Origin: UBA7672 sp041398245
GTDB lineage: Bacteria > Pseudomonadota > Alphaproteobacteria > Caulobacterales > Hyphomonadaceae
Assembly: GCA_041398245.1 (NCBI GenBank)
Contig: JAWKVC010000001.1
Location: forward strand, 124,001-188,000
Reading direction: 5' to 3'
DNA length: 64,000 nucleotides
Under the pieces are notes generated by a model, which saw only the letters and a list, made by a program, of their open reading frames with translations, did no database searches and was not told the DNA's origin. Shown here piece by piece: positions 7,845 to 15,040 of the stretch. Made by a program: the position numbers and the translations under genes. Within the stretch, counting starts at the first letter, position 1. Every line of letters begins with the position of its first letter.

Positions 7845-8902
7845 ACTTCTTCGATCTTGCAGCACGCACCGTACATATCCTGCCAGCGGAAAGCGCGCAT
7901 CGCTTCACTATCGACGCCCTCAAATCCGGCATGGCCAAGCCGAAGAAACAGCTGGACGACCCTCGTCTTGCTGTGACGCTGCGCCGGGCCGGGCTGAAAC
8001 TGCCCAATCCGGTCGGATTGGCTGCGGGCTTCGACAAGAATGCCGAAGTGTTCGAGCAGATGCTGGCCTTCGGGTTCGGCTTTGTTGAATGCGGAACGGT
8101 TACGCCCCGGCCGCAATCGGGCAATCCGCGCCCGCGTCTGTTCCGGCTCAGCGAGGACCAGGCGGTGATCAACCGCATGGGTTTCAACAATCTTGGCATT
8201 GGCCTGTTCGTCCGGCGGCTCTCCGCCCTCCCGCGCGCAATTGGCGTGGTCGGCGCGAATGTCGGAGCCAACAAGGACTCCGAGGACCGCATCGCGGACT
8301 ATGTCGCCGGCGTGAAGGCGGTCTGGCCGTATTCCAGCTACATCACCATCAACATCTCTTCCCCCAACACGCCGGGACTTCGCGGCCTCCAGGATCGCGG
8401 CGCACTTGAAGAACTGCTCGGTCGTATCGGCACGGCTGCACGCGAAATGGACAAGGCGGTGAAGGGACGGCCGCTTTTTTTGAAGGTCGCGCCGGATCTC
8501 GACGACAAGGCCATCACGGATATTGCTGAAGTGGCGCTCGCTCAGGATTGGCTGTCCGGGCTGATCGTGTCGAACACGACGATCGACCGGCCGGAGTCCC
8601 TGAAGTCGCGGCACAGGGCGCAGACGGGCGGCCTCTCCGGCGCGCCCCTGATGGAGAAATCGACGCGCGTGCTGAAGGCATTCCACGACGCCGTTGGCGA
8701 TAAGCTCGACCTCATCGGCGCGGGCGGGATCGCATCGGCCGACGACGTCATCGCCAAGCTGCGAGCCGGGGCGCAGGCCGTGCAGCTGTACTCAGCGCTT
8801 GTGTTTCACGGGCCCATGCTTGTGCAGCGGATCAAGGCTGACCTCGTTGCGCGTCTGGATGCGACCGGCGCCGCCAGCCTCACTGAACTGGCCCGGGCGT
8901 AG
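7841..8902 (+). CDS. pyrD: Dihydroorotate dehydrogenase (quinone), class 2
   Basis: Oxidises dihydroorotate to orotate in pyrimidine synthesis, passing electrons to ubiquinone at the inner membrane. It is a 353-residue class 2 enzyme with an N-terminal membrane-associating helix, NPVGLAAGFDKNAEVFEQ, the substrate loop NISSPNTPGLRGLQ carrying the catalytic Ser, LIVSNTTIDRP, and the FMN-phosphate motif LIGAGGIASADDV. The start is GTG 7841, overlapping the DUF952 stop by four bases. The SigF-type promoter begins 28 bases after its stop, so the bufferin operon is a separate unit. Confidence 0.95.
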   Translation: MNFFDLAARTVHILPAESAHRFTIDALKSGMAKPKKQLDDPRLAVTLRRAGLKLPNPVGLAAGFDKNAEVFEQMLAFGFGFVECGTVTPRPQSGNPRPRLFRLSEDQAVINRMGFNNLGIGLFVRRLSALPRAIGVVGANVGANKDSEDRIADYVAGVKAVWPYSSYITINISSPNTPGLRGLQDRGALEELLGRIGTAAREMDKAVKGRPLFLKVAPDLDDKAITDIAEVALAQDWLSGLIVSNTTIDRPESLKSRHRAQTGGLSGAPLMEKSTRVLKAFHDAVGDKLDLIGAGGIASADDVIAKLRAGAQAVQLYSALVFHGPMLVQRIKADLVARLDATGAASLTELARA

Positions 8903-8929
8903 CTCGTCCAAGAAAAATCCTGATGCCCT

Positions 8930-8955
8930 GTAACCTCCGCCGCCTGTGCTGCGGA
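8930..8955 (+). promoter_or_regulatory. Candidate SigF (ECF sigma) promoter of the bufferin operon
   Basis: GTAACC at 8930-8935, exactly 16 bases, then CGGA at 8952-8955. The consensus I recall for Caulobacter SigF is GTAACC-N16-CGAA, so only one base of the -10 differs. It lies 75 bases upstream of the bufA start and no other copy with this spacing was found in the intergenic DNA of the window. The sigF gene is in the same operon, so this promoter would be autoregulated. Confidence 0.7.
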
Positions 8956-9030
8956 TGACGGGATACGCGGCTGTTGCGCCGCGCTCGCTCCGCCGCAGCG
9001 GCGGAGGTGACACCCTTCAGGAGACCAGCT

Positions 9031-9345
9031 GTGACCATTGCCAGAACCACCGTCGCTAGCGCGCTTATTGGCGCATTTGCTGTTGCCGGCGCATTCGCCG
9101 CCAGCGCTCAGCAGCCGACCATGCCGAAGAAACCGCCGACGGCCGAACAGGAAGCCGGCATGGAGAAATGCTACGGCGTCGCCAAGGCGCACCAGAATGA
9201 CTGCAAGGCCGGAGCCGGCACGAGCTGCGCCGGCACATCGACCATGGATTATCAAGGCAATGCCTGGTCGCTGGTGAAAGCCGGAACCTGCACGACCATC
9301 AAGACACCGAACGGCATGGGCTCCCTCACGCCGAAGAAGATGTAG
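9031..9345 (+). CDS. bufA: Bufferin precursor peptide (DUF2282 family)
   Basis: A 104-residue precursor of a ribosomally made, post-translationally modified peptide that is exported and binds copper. Residues 1-26 form a Sec signal peptide (cleavage after ASA). The core then carries four cysteines, C47, C58, C66 and C87, in the family pattern MEKCYGVAKAHQNDC...SCAG...GTC. In characterised bufferins the MNIO enzyme converts some Cys to thiooxazoles and the others form a disulphide. GTG 9031 is preferred because AGGAG at 9019-9023 gives seven-base spacing. bufB follows after two bases. The family assignment is strong; the exact chemistry of this copy is inferred. Confidence 0.92.
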   Translation: MTIARTTVASALIGAFAVAGAFAASAQQPTMPKKPPTAEQEAGMEKCYGVAKAHQNDCKAGAGTSCAGTSTMDYQGNAWSLVKAGTCTTIKTPNGMGSLTPKKM

Positions 9346-9347
9346 CC

Positions 9348-10190
9348 ATGACGAACACGCCAGCCGCCGGACTGGGCTTCAAGCCCCAGCATCACGCCGA
9401 GGCGCTCAACGATCCGGCGGCTGGCCTGTGGTTTGAAGTGCATCCCGAGAACTACATGTGCGCGGGCGGGCCGCGACACCGCCAGCTTGAAGCACTCCGC
9501 GGGCGCCATCCCCTCTCCCTCCATGGCGTCGGACTGTCGCTTGCCGGCGATGAGCGGCCCGACCGCGCACATCTTCTTTCCCTGCGCCGTCTGATCGACC
9601 GCTACGAGCCCTTCCTCGTGTCCGAGCATCTCGCCTGGTCACGGCGTGGCGGAAGTTGGCGGCCAGACCTGCTTCCATTCCCGCGCACACGGGCTGCGCT
9701 GGGCCGCATCGTCTCCCATGTCGATGAAACACAGGCGGCGCTGGGTCGGCGCATACTGATCGAGAACCCGTCCCTCTATCTTGCGCTACGAGGCCATGAC
9801 TACGCCGAGACGGAATTCCTCGCCGAGCTGAGCCGTCGAACCGGCTGCGGGTTGTTGCTGGATGTCAACAATGTTGTGGTGAGCGCCAACAATCTCGGCT
9901 TTGACGCCGCCGCTTATCTCGATGCCGTTCCAGCTGACCTCATCGGTGAGATTCATCTGGCAGGACACGCGCCCGACCCGGAGCTTGGTGATACGCTGTT
10001 GGTTGACACGCACGGCGCTCCGATAAGCGAATCCGTGTGGACACTTTACGAGCAGTTGATCGGGCGGATCGGCGCCAGGCCGACACTGATCGAACGTGAC
10101 GACAACATTCCTGCATATGCCGAACTGGCGCGCGAGCGGGCACGAGCGGCCGCGGTGCTGAATGCGAGGGTGTTCGATGCTGCCGCCTGA
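9348..10190 (+). CDS. bufB: MNIO-family (DUF692) peptide-modifying enzyme
   Basis: A 280-residue TIM-barrel multinuclear non-haem iron oxygenase that would modify cysteines of the BufA peptide in the cytoplasm. Metal-ligand candidates of the family are visible: H59 (LSLHGVGLS), H94 (VSEHLAWS), E139-N140 (ILIENPS), D172-N175 (LLDVNNVVVSANN), H203 (GEIHLAGH, with H207), D220 and H222 (VDTHG) and E249 (LIERDDNIP). The N-terminal GLGFKPQHH and WFEVHPENY also match. It follows bufA by two bases and overlaps bufC by 14 bases, as expected of a tightly coupled modification module. Confidence 0.93.
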   Translation: MTNTPAAGLGFKPQHHAEALNDPAAGLWFEVHPENYMCAGGPRHRQLEALRGRHPLSLHGVGLSLAGDERPDRAHLLSLRRLIDRYEPFLVSEHLAWSRRGGSWRPDLLPFPRTRAALGRIVSHVDETQAALGRRILIENPSLYLALRGHDYAETEFLAELSRRTGCGLLLDVNNVVVSANNLGFDAAAYLDAVPADLIGEIHLAGHAPDPELGDTLLVDTHGAPISESVWTLYEQLIGRIGARPTLIERDDNIPAYAELARERARAAAVLNARVFDAAA

Positions 10191-10968
10191 AGAGCGCAAC
10201 TTCTTCGCATCGTTCGACGCGGCGCTGGCGGGAAATCACGCCTCGCTACTGGAATGGATTGCGCCCGGACACCGCGCGGACGGCCTCGCTGTCTATCGTA
10301 ACACGGTGATGCGTGGCGCGATCGATGCGCTGGAACCGGCTTTTGGAACGGTCGTACTGATAACGGGTCGGGACTGGTTTCGTGCAGCGGCGCGCGAATT
10401 TGTAGGCAAAAATCCGCCACGCGAACCTGCGCTGATGGCTTACGGTGAAGGCTTCCCCGGTTGGCTGGCCGATTTCGGCCCAGCGCAGGACACGCCGTAC
10501 CTTTCCGATATCGCAGAGATCGACTGGTTGTGGCAGCAAGCCTGGTCAGCGGCCGACGCAGTGAGACTAGACGGAACTGAGCTTGCGGCGCTGACGCCGC
10601 AGTCACTGCAAAAGTATACGCTCGAACTGCATCCGAGCGTCCGTGTCGCACAATTCGACATCGGAACGCCGTCACTGTGGCTGGCGCACCAGATTGGGCC
10701 ACCGAACAAGGTGCATGTTCTGAGCGAAACGCCAGAACGCATGTTGTTTGTTCGCTCGCAGACAAACGTCGAGACGCACCTGCTTGAGCCGGCGTCCTAC
10801 GCCTTTCTGACTGCGCTTAGGGAACAGGCCTCGCTGCTCGAAGCGGCTGAAGCAGCGATGGCAGCCCAAACCGGCTGCGATCTCCAACAGACTCTGGTGA
10901 CCGGGCTGACGCTCGGACTATTCACCCGCCTTCTTCCCATCACCCGGAACGACCGCCATGACCACTGA
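10177..10968 (+). CDS. bufC: DUF2063 partner protein of the MNIO enzyme
   Basis: A 263-residue protein with the N-terminal DUF2063 domain (FASFDAALAG...LAVYRNTVMRGAIDALEPAFGTVVLITG, about residues 9-75). In RiPP clusters DUF2063 proteins pair with MNIO enzymes and present the precursor peptide; Pfam calls the domain DNA-binding, which is probably misleading here. The C-terminal half (about 150-260) is less conserved. ATG 10177 was chosen; an in-frame ATG at 10162 is an alternative. It overlaps bufB by 14 bases and doxX by 11 bases. Confidence 0.9.
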   Translation: MLPPEERNFFASFDAALAGNHASLLEWIAPGHRADGLAVYRNTVMRGAIDALEPAFGTVVLITGRDWFRAAAREFVGKNPPREPALMAYGEGFPGWLADFGPAQDTPYLSDIAEIDWLWQQAWSAADAVRLDGTELAALTPQSLQKYTLELHPSVRVAQFDIGTPSLWLAHQIGPPNKVHVLSETPERMLFVRSQTNVETHLLEPASYAFLTALREQASLLEAAEAAMAAQTGCDLQQTLVTGLTLGLFTRLLPITRNDRHDH

Positions 10969-11419
10969 TACAATGACACCCGCAGAACGTCCCAACCGCA
11001 TCCATGAACTTCTGCGCGCGCCGGATCGACTCGTACCCGAGTGGTTGATCGCGCTCGTCTGCCGACTGGGCATTGCCGGCGTGTTTTTCCTGTCAGCGCG
11101 GACGAAGGTGGACGGCGTGATCACGCTGAAGGAGGAAACCTTCACGCTGTTCCGCTACGAGTACAACCTGCCCCTCCTGCCGCCAGAGATCGCGGCCTAT
11201 CTCGCCACCTACGCTGAACACATCCTGTCGATCGCACTTGCTGTGGGTTTGATGACCCGGCTGTCAGCGGCTGGCCTCATGGTGATGACCCTTGTGATTC
11301 AGACCTTCGTCTATCCGGATGCCTGGCCGACTCACCTCGTGTGGGCAGGTCCCATGATCTATCTGATCGGGCGCGGTGGCGGTGCGCTGTCGGCTGACCG
11401 TGCCCTACGCATTCCCTGA
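10958..11419 (+). CDS. DoxX family membrane protein
   Basis: A 153-residue inner-membrane protein with about four hydrophobic helices. Typical DoxX features are GIAGVFFLSARTKVDG near residue 35 (the FxxxGxxK-like helix), AEHILSIALAVGLMTRLSAAGL in the middle and a late hydrophobic segment. DoxX proteins accompany bufferin gene sets in several proteobacteria, possibly for redox control or export; their role is not settled. It overlaps the end of bufC by 11 bases. A gap of about 130 bases then separates it from sigF. Confidence 0.87.
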   Translation: MTTDTMTPAERPNRIHELLRAPDRLVPEWLIALVCRLGIAGVFFLSARTKVDGVITLKEETFTLFRYEYNLPLLPPEIAAYLATYAEHILSIALAVGLMTRLSAAGLMVMTLVIQTFVYPDAWPTHLVWAGPMIYLIGRGGGALSADRALRIP

Positions 11420-11552
11420 CGCACCCATCACGGTGGCCTTGAGCCTGACTGCGGCTTCTTATGCAGCAAGCCGGGCTGGTGCATGCAGAATAGCGCCGTT
11501 AGGGTCGCGGGCGGCGAAACGCCGCCGGAATCACGGCCCATCGGATCGCGCC

Positions 11553-12095
11553 ATGGAGCTTGAGACGCTCGATGCGCCCTTAAAGGCGCTGATGCTGAAG
11601 GGCCTTGGCGGAGACGCCGTGGCACATGCCGAGCTGTTGTCGCGCATGGCGACGCTGCTTCGGCGGTTCTTTGCGCGCAAGCTGGGCGCCTCGGACGCCG
11701 ACCTCGAAGACCTTGTGCAGGAAACGCTGCTGGCCATCCACCTGAAACGCGACACATGGGACGCGGCGCAATCGTTTTCCGGCTGGGCCTATGCGATCGC
11801 GCGCTACCGGTTGATTGACCTTTACCGACGTCGGCGCGTGCGTCGTAGCGAGCCGATCGAAACGGCCGAAGCGCTTTTCGGCGAGCCGGATGCCGACCCG
11901 ACCGCCGGGGCCGATGTCGAGCGCTTGCTCTCCGAGCTGCCGGAACGCCAGCGCGCCGTTCTGAAAGCGGTAAAGCTTGATGAGTTATCAACGGCCGAAG
12001 CAGCCGCCCGGACGGGCATGTCCGAAAGCGCCGTGAAGGTGAGCGTACACAGATCGCTGAAAACCCTGATGAGGAGGGTGCGCGATGAAAACTGA
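11553..12095 (+). CDS. sigF: ECF RNA polymerase sigma factor, SigF type
   Basis: A 180-residue extracytoplasmic-function sigma factor. Region 2 is visible as DADLEDLVQETLLAIHLKRDTWD...FSGWAYAIARYRLIDLYRRRRVRR, and region 4 as ELPERQRAVLKAVKLDELSTAEAAARTGMSESAVKVSVHRSLKTLMRR. No fused extra domain is present. Its position after bufABC-doxX and its 11-base overlap with the DUF1109-type membrane anti-sigma gene match the Caulobacter sigF-nrsF arrangement, which responds to heavy metals. It probably recognises the GTAACC-N16-CGGA site at 8930. ATG 11553 was chosen by alignment to the usual ECF length. Confidence 0.9.
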   Translation: MELETLDAPLKALMLKGLGGDAVAHAELLSRMATLLRRFFARKLGASDADLEDLVQETLLAIHLKRDTWDAAQSFSGWAYAIARYRLIDLYRRRRVRRSEPIETAEALFGEPDADPTAGADVERLLSELPERQRAVLKAVKLDELSTAEAAARTGMSESAVKVSVHRSLKTLMRRVRDEN

Positions 12096-12723
12096 CGACC
12101 TGATCGCCATGATGGCGAGCGACACAAAGCCCGTCGCTCGCGGCTCCATTCCACGCAAGCTCAGTCTCGTTGGCGCCGCTGGCGCACTGGTTGCACTGGT
12201 AATCCTCATTCCGTGGCTGGGTCTGCGCGACATGGGCCTGGCGATTGGCGCGCCGTCTTACTGGATGAAGACGATCTATACGCTCGGGCTGGGCGTTGGC
12301 GGATTGCTGTTAACGGAAAGGCTGGCTCGGCCGGGCGCGTCATGGGTGCGCGGGGTGCTGGTAACTGGTGGCGTGCTTGTGGCCCTCGCCGGAATTTCGA
12401 TCTTCCAACTGGCTAACCTGCCATCCGACCAGGTGATGCCCGCCGTGATGGGATCGACCTGGGATAAATGCCCGTGGCGGATACTGGCGCTTTCTGTTCC
12501 GGGATTGATCGCCGTCCTGTTGGTAATGCGCAGCTTTGCACCGACGCGGCCAGCGCTCGCCGGAGCCGGCGCAGGCCTGTTCGTGGGCGGCGTCGCCGCG
12601 ACGATCTATGGCCTGCACTGCGCCGAAACGTCGGCGATGTTTACACTGATCTGGTACACGGGCGGGATCGCGGCGAGCGCGCTGATTGGCGCCTTGGCTG
12701 GCTGGCGGATCCTGCGCTGGTAG
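12085..12723 (+). CDS. nrsF: NrsF-type (DUF1109) membrane anti-sigma factor
   Basis: A 212-residue protein with about six transmembrane helices after a short cytoplasmic N-terminus (MKTDDLIAMMASD). NrsF holds SigF inactive until metal stress alters two periplasmic cysteines. Two such cysteines are present, C129 (STWDKCPWRI) and C179 (YGLHCAETS), 50 residues apart, the spacing reported for Cys131/Cys181 of the Caulobacter protein. These are the only cysteines in the protein. Its start overlaps the sigF stop by 11 bases, favouring matched synthesis of sigma and anti-sigma. Confidence 0.9.
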   Translation: MKTDDLIAMMASDTKPVARGSIPRKLSLVGAAGALVALVILIPWLGLRDMGLAIGAPSYWMKTIYTLGLGVGGLLLTERLARPGASWVRGVLVTGGVLVALAGISIFQLANLPSDQVMPAVMGSTWDKCPWRILALSVPGLIAVLLVMRSFAPTRPALAGAGAGLFVGGVAATIYGLHCAETSAMFTLIWYTGGIAASALIGALAGWRILRW

Positions 12724-12908
12724 AGGGCCTCCCCCATGTCCGCCCGCGGCCGGGTTTGGGATCAGGCTGCGGGCGTCCGTAGGGGCGAAGTGCGTCCTGG
12801 TGAAGCCGACGGTGCGGTCTAACCCGCCAGCTTCCGCTCACCCATCCGGATCGCGGGAGGTGGACCCGCGAGACAAGGGAAAACAAACGACGTTAGGTGA
12901 AGGCTACG

Positions 12909-12936
12909 AGGCCGGGCTTGTCGGACAACCCGGCCT
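12909..12936 (-). terminator. Hairpin between nrsF and a urcA gene
   Basis: AGGCCGGG (12909-12916) pairs with CCCGGCCT (12929-12936), and the inner bases TTG...CAA extend the stem. It lies 27 bases beyond the stop of the minus-strand UrcA gene and also downstream of nrsF, so it may end either transcript. No clear U-run follows on the minus strand, which lowers confidence in intrinsic termination. Confidence 0.5.
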
Positions 12937-12962
12937 CGCCTGCGCTGATCAGAATCGGGGGA

Positions 12963-13307
12963 TCAGCCGTCAGCGCGGGAATTGTAGGCTTGGGCGAGCG
13001 TCGCCGAACCGAACTTGGCAATCGATTCCTGCATCGTCTTGTCGATGCACGCGTCGACATAGCGGCGCTCATCGATCGACATCTTGCGGTTGCCGCCGCA
13101 ATATCGGCGCACGTCCTGCTCAAGGCGCGACAGCAGAGAGTCGGCTTTCGGCAGGCTGTTGAGATCGCCAGGGGCGTAGGTGAACTCGAACGCGAAGGGG
13201 ACCCGGTCTTTGGTCTGGGCGAAGGCGGGTCCAGACGCAAAACCGACAGCAAAAGCTCCGGCGATGACTGTGCAGGCGATCAGGTTGGTGGAGGCGGATG
13301 TTTTCAC
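12963..13307 (-). CDS. UrcA family secreted protein
   Basis: A 114-residue exported protein: signal peptide at about residues 1-30 (FAVGFASGPAFA, then QTKD) followed by the UrcA domain with AFEFTYAPGDLNSLPKADSLLSRLEQDVRRYCGG and a second conserved Cys (YVDACIDKTM). The start is taken as GTG 13307, because AGGAGA lies seven to eight bases upstream; longer in-frame ATG starts have no good ribosome site. UrcA proteins are abundant in Caulobacterales and Sphingomonadales and are of unknown function. A paralogue lies about 220 bases upstream on the same strand. Confidence 0.82.
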   Translation of the reverse strand: MKTSASTNLIACTVIAGAFAVGFASGPAFAQTKDRVPFAFEFTYAPGDLNSLPKADSLLSRLEQDVRRYCGGNRKMSIDERRYVDACIDKTMQESIAKFGSATLAQAYNSRADG

Positions 13308-13473
13308 TTTTATTCTCCTGTGGACACGGCTGTTGCTCTTTTCGTCCCTCTCGAGCGGCTCCTGACCATCCATCTCGAAAGTCGATGATGTTTTATCGAA
13401 TAACAATATGTCTCGTCAAGGGAGCAAATGGGGCATCTTCGGGGCAGCCCGTGGACCTGGGATGTAATGAAAA

Positions 13474-13500
13474 ACGCCCGGAGCATTGAGCTCCGGGCGT
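13474..13500 (-). terminator. Rho-independent terminator of the second UrcA gene
   Basis: A perfect 11-bp stem, ACGCCCGGAGC (13474-13484) with GCTCCGGGCGT (13490-13500), and a five-base loop. On the minus strand the stem is followed by TTTTCATT. It sits 27 bases beyond the stop of the UrcA gene at 13527, so the two UrcA genes are probably separate transcripts. Confidence 0.85.
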
Positions 13501-13526
13501 CCACTTGAAGTCGTGGGTTCAGAAGC

Positions 13527-13829
13527 CTAGCGGGCGGCAACCACGAGATCACTGCGCGAATCGGCGGCGTAGAGCCCGGTCGGGTCCTGCTTGGCCACTT
13601 CCGCCCGCGTCCCCTTCAGGCAGGCCAGGTATTTGTAATAGCCGAGCCCGACCACGGGATTGGCGGCTTTGCGGCAGACCTGCTTCACCGCCTTTTCCAG
13701 GCTGGCGACGTAGGCTTGGGCTTCTTCTGCCGACACCGGCGCTTGCGGCGCGGTAACGGTGACCGGATTGGCATGCGCGACCGAAGCCGCCATAGCTGCA
13801 GCAGCGGCGAAAATCATGATGCGTTTCAT
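13527..13829 (-). CDS. UrcA family secreted protein
   Basis: A 100-residue exported protein. MKRIMIFAAAAAMAASVAHA is a clear signal peptide, followed by a short Pro/Val-rich segment and a UrcA-like core with two cysteines (KQVCRKAANPVVG and YLACLKGTRAEVAKQDPTGL). GGAGA lies eight bases before the ATG. It diverges from the plus-strand oxidoreductase; the gap holds two palindromes, one of them between possible -35 and -10 elements of this gene. Function unknown. Confidence 0.83.
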   Translation of the reverse strand: MKRIMIFAAAAAMAASVAHANPVTVTAPQAPVSAEEAQAYVASLEKAVKQVCRKAANPVVGLGYYKYLACLKGTRAEVAKQDPTGLYAADSRSDLVVAAR

Positions 13830-13934
13830 TGGTTTTTGTCTCCGGGTTGTCGTTTGGTGTGACTACTCAACGACCCTGGAGCGTTTCCTTCCGCACGGCT
13901 GGTCTGTGTTATTGTGCAGATGCGAACACGCTAT

Positions 13935-13947
13935 GTTGCGTCGCAAC
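13935..13947 (-). promoter_or_regulatory. 13-bp palindrome in the presumed promoter spacer of the UrcA gene
   Basis: GTTGCG-T-CGCAAC is a perfect palindrome. On the minus strand a TTGACT (13950-13955) lies just upstream and a weak TAGCGT (13927-13932) is 17 bases beyond it, so the palindrome would occupy the spacer of a sigma-70 promoter driving the gene that starts at 13829. This is where MerR-type activators and many repressors bind; the regulator is not identified. Confidence 0.45.
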
Positions 13948-13962
13948 CAAGTCAATGGGCGC

Positions 13963-13979
13963 TACGTAAACTTTACGTA
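13963..13979. promoter_or_regulatory. 17-bp palindromic operator candidate upstream of the oxidoreductase
   Basis: TACGTAAA-C-TTTACGTA is a perfect palindrome with a single central base, 44 bases upstream of the oxidoreductase start at 14023. The size and symmetry fit a TetR-family operator, and a TetR gene lies immediately downstream of the oxidoreductase. I saw no second perfect copy in the window. Confidence 0.5.
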
Positions 13980-14022
13980 ACGGCAGAGTGACCTGTTCCG
14001 CGCGCCGGTGCACGCTTCCATC

Positions 14023-15024
14023 ATGAGCGACGAAACGATGCTTGCCGTGGTTTGCGAGGAGCTCGCGCGGGATTTCTCACGCGTGGGTCTGCGTGAGATC
14101 CGCGCGCCTGCGGCAGGGCCGGGAGAGATCCGGGTCAAGGTGGAGGCGGCGAGCCTCAACTTTCCCGATCTGCTCCTGTTGAAGGGCGAATACCAGTTCA
14201 AGCCCGAACCGCCTTTCACCGTCGGCATGGATCTCTGCGGCGTTGTCGATGCAGTTGGCGATGGCGTCCGGGGTTTGGAGGTCGGCCAGAGGGTCGCAGG
14301 CGGCGCCAAGACCGGAGCGTTCGCGCAATTCGCAGTCTGCCCTGCAAGCAACCTGCATGTCGTACCCGAGGGAATGGCGCCGCCGATGGCGGCGGCCTAT
14401 CCGGCTGCCTACACCACTGCGTGTGTGTCGCTGATCGAGCGCGGACACCTGAAAGCCGGCGAAACGTTGCTGGTTCACGGCGCATCCGGCGGCGTCGGCA
14501 TGGCGACAATGGATGTGGGACGGATTCTCGGCGCCCGCGTGATCGCGACGACCGCATCCAGGGACAAGGTTCAGGCTCTGCACAATGCCGGCGCTGATGA
14601 GGTGATCGTGCTAGGCCGTGCGCCGGGACGGGCTTTCAAGGACGAGGTCAAGCGGCTGACGAACGACAGAGGCGCGGATGTAATCTTCGATCCAGTGGGC
14701 GGGGATATATTCGATGAATCGACGCGCTGCATCGCCTTCAATGGCCGACTGCTGGTAATCGGTTTTGCAGGCGGGCGGATTGCCAGCGTCAACACCAACA
14801 TTCCCCTGATCAAGGGGTTCTCTGTGGTCGGCGTGCGCGCCGGCGAATATGGCCGCCAGATTCCGGAGCGCGGACGCGTTGTACGCGACCTGATCTGGCA
14901 ATGGGCTGCCGAAGGCAGGACACGTCCGACCGTGTTTGCGGAATTGCCACTGGAGCGCTGGCGTGAGGCGTTTGAGCTGATGCGCGATCGCAGGCTCGTC
15001 GGAAAAGTCGTTCTGCGGCCATGA
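14023..15024 (+). CDS. Zinc-independent quinone oxidoreductase-like MDR family protein
   Basis: A 333-residue medium-chain dehydrogenase/reductase. Features are the GroES-like N-terminal domain (LNFPDLLLLKGEYQFKPEPPFTVGMDLCGVV), no zinc-binding cysteine cluster, the NADPH-binding motif LLVHGASGGVGMATMDVGRILGA, VIFDPVGGD and the C-terminal LVGKVVL. These mark NADPH:quinone oxidoreductase or acryloyl/enoyl-CoA-type reductases. ATG 14023 was chosen; 14038 is possible. A palindromic operator candidate lies just upstream and a TetR gene is convergent 16 bases downstream, so repression relieved by a small ligand is likely. Confidence 0.88.
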   Translation: MSDETMLAVVCEELARDFSRVGLREIRAPAAGPGEIRVKVEAASLNFPDLLLLKGEYQFKPEPPFTVGMDLCGVVDAVGDGVRGLEVGQRVAGGAKTGAFAQFAVCPASNLHVVPEGMAPPMAAAYPAAYTTACVSLIERGHLKAGETLLVHGASGGVGMATMDVGRILGARVIATTASRDKVQALHNAGADEVIVLGRAPGRAFKDEVKRLTNDRGADVIFDPVGGDIFDESTRCIAFNGRLLVIGFAGGRIASVNTNIPLIKGFSVVGVRAGEYGRQIPERGRVVRDLIWQWAAEGRTRPTVFAELPLERWREAFELMRDRRLVGKVVLRP

Positions 15025-15040
15025 TTGCGCGGGTCTGCGT

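Noticed and set aside
11510..11526. GGCGGCG-AAA-CGCCGCC hairpin just upstream of sigF
   Set aside because: A short stem without a U-run in a very GC-rich leader, and it would cut sigF off from its operon. Could be an attenuator, but there is no supporting evidence.
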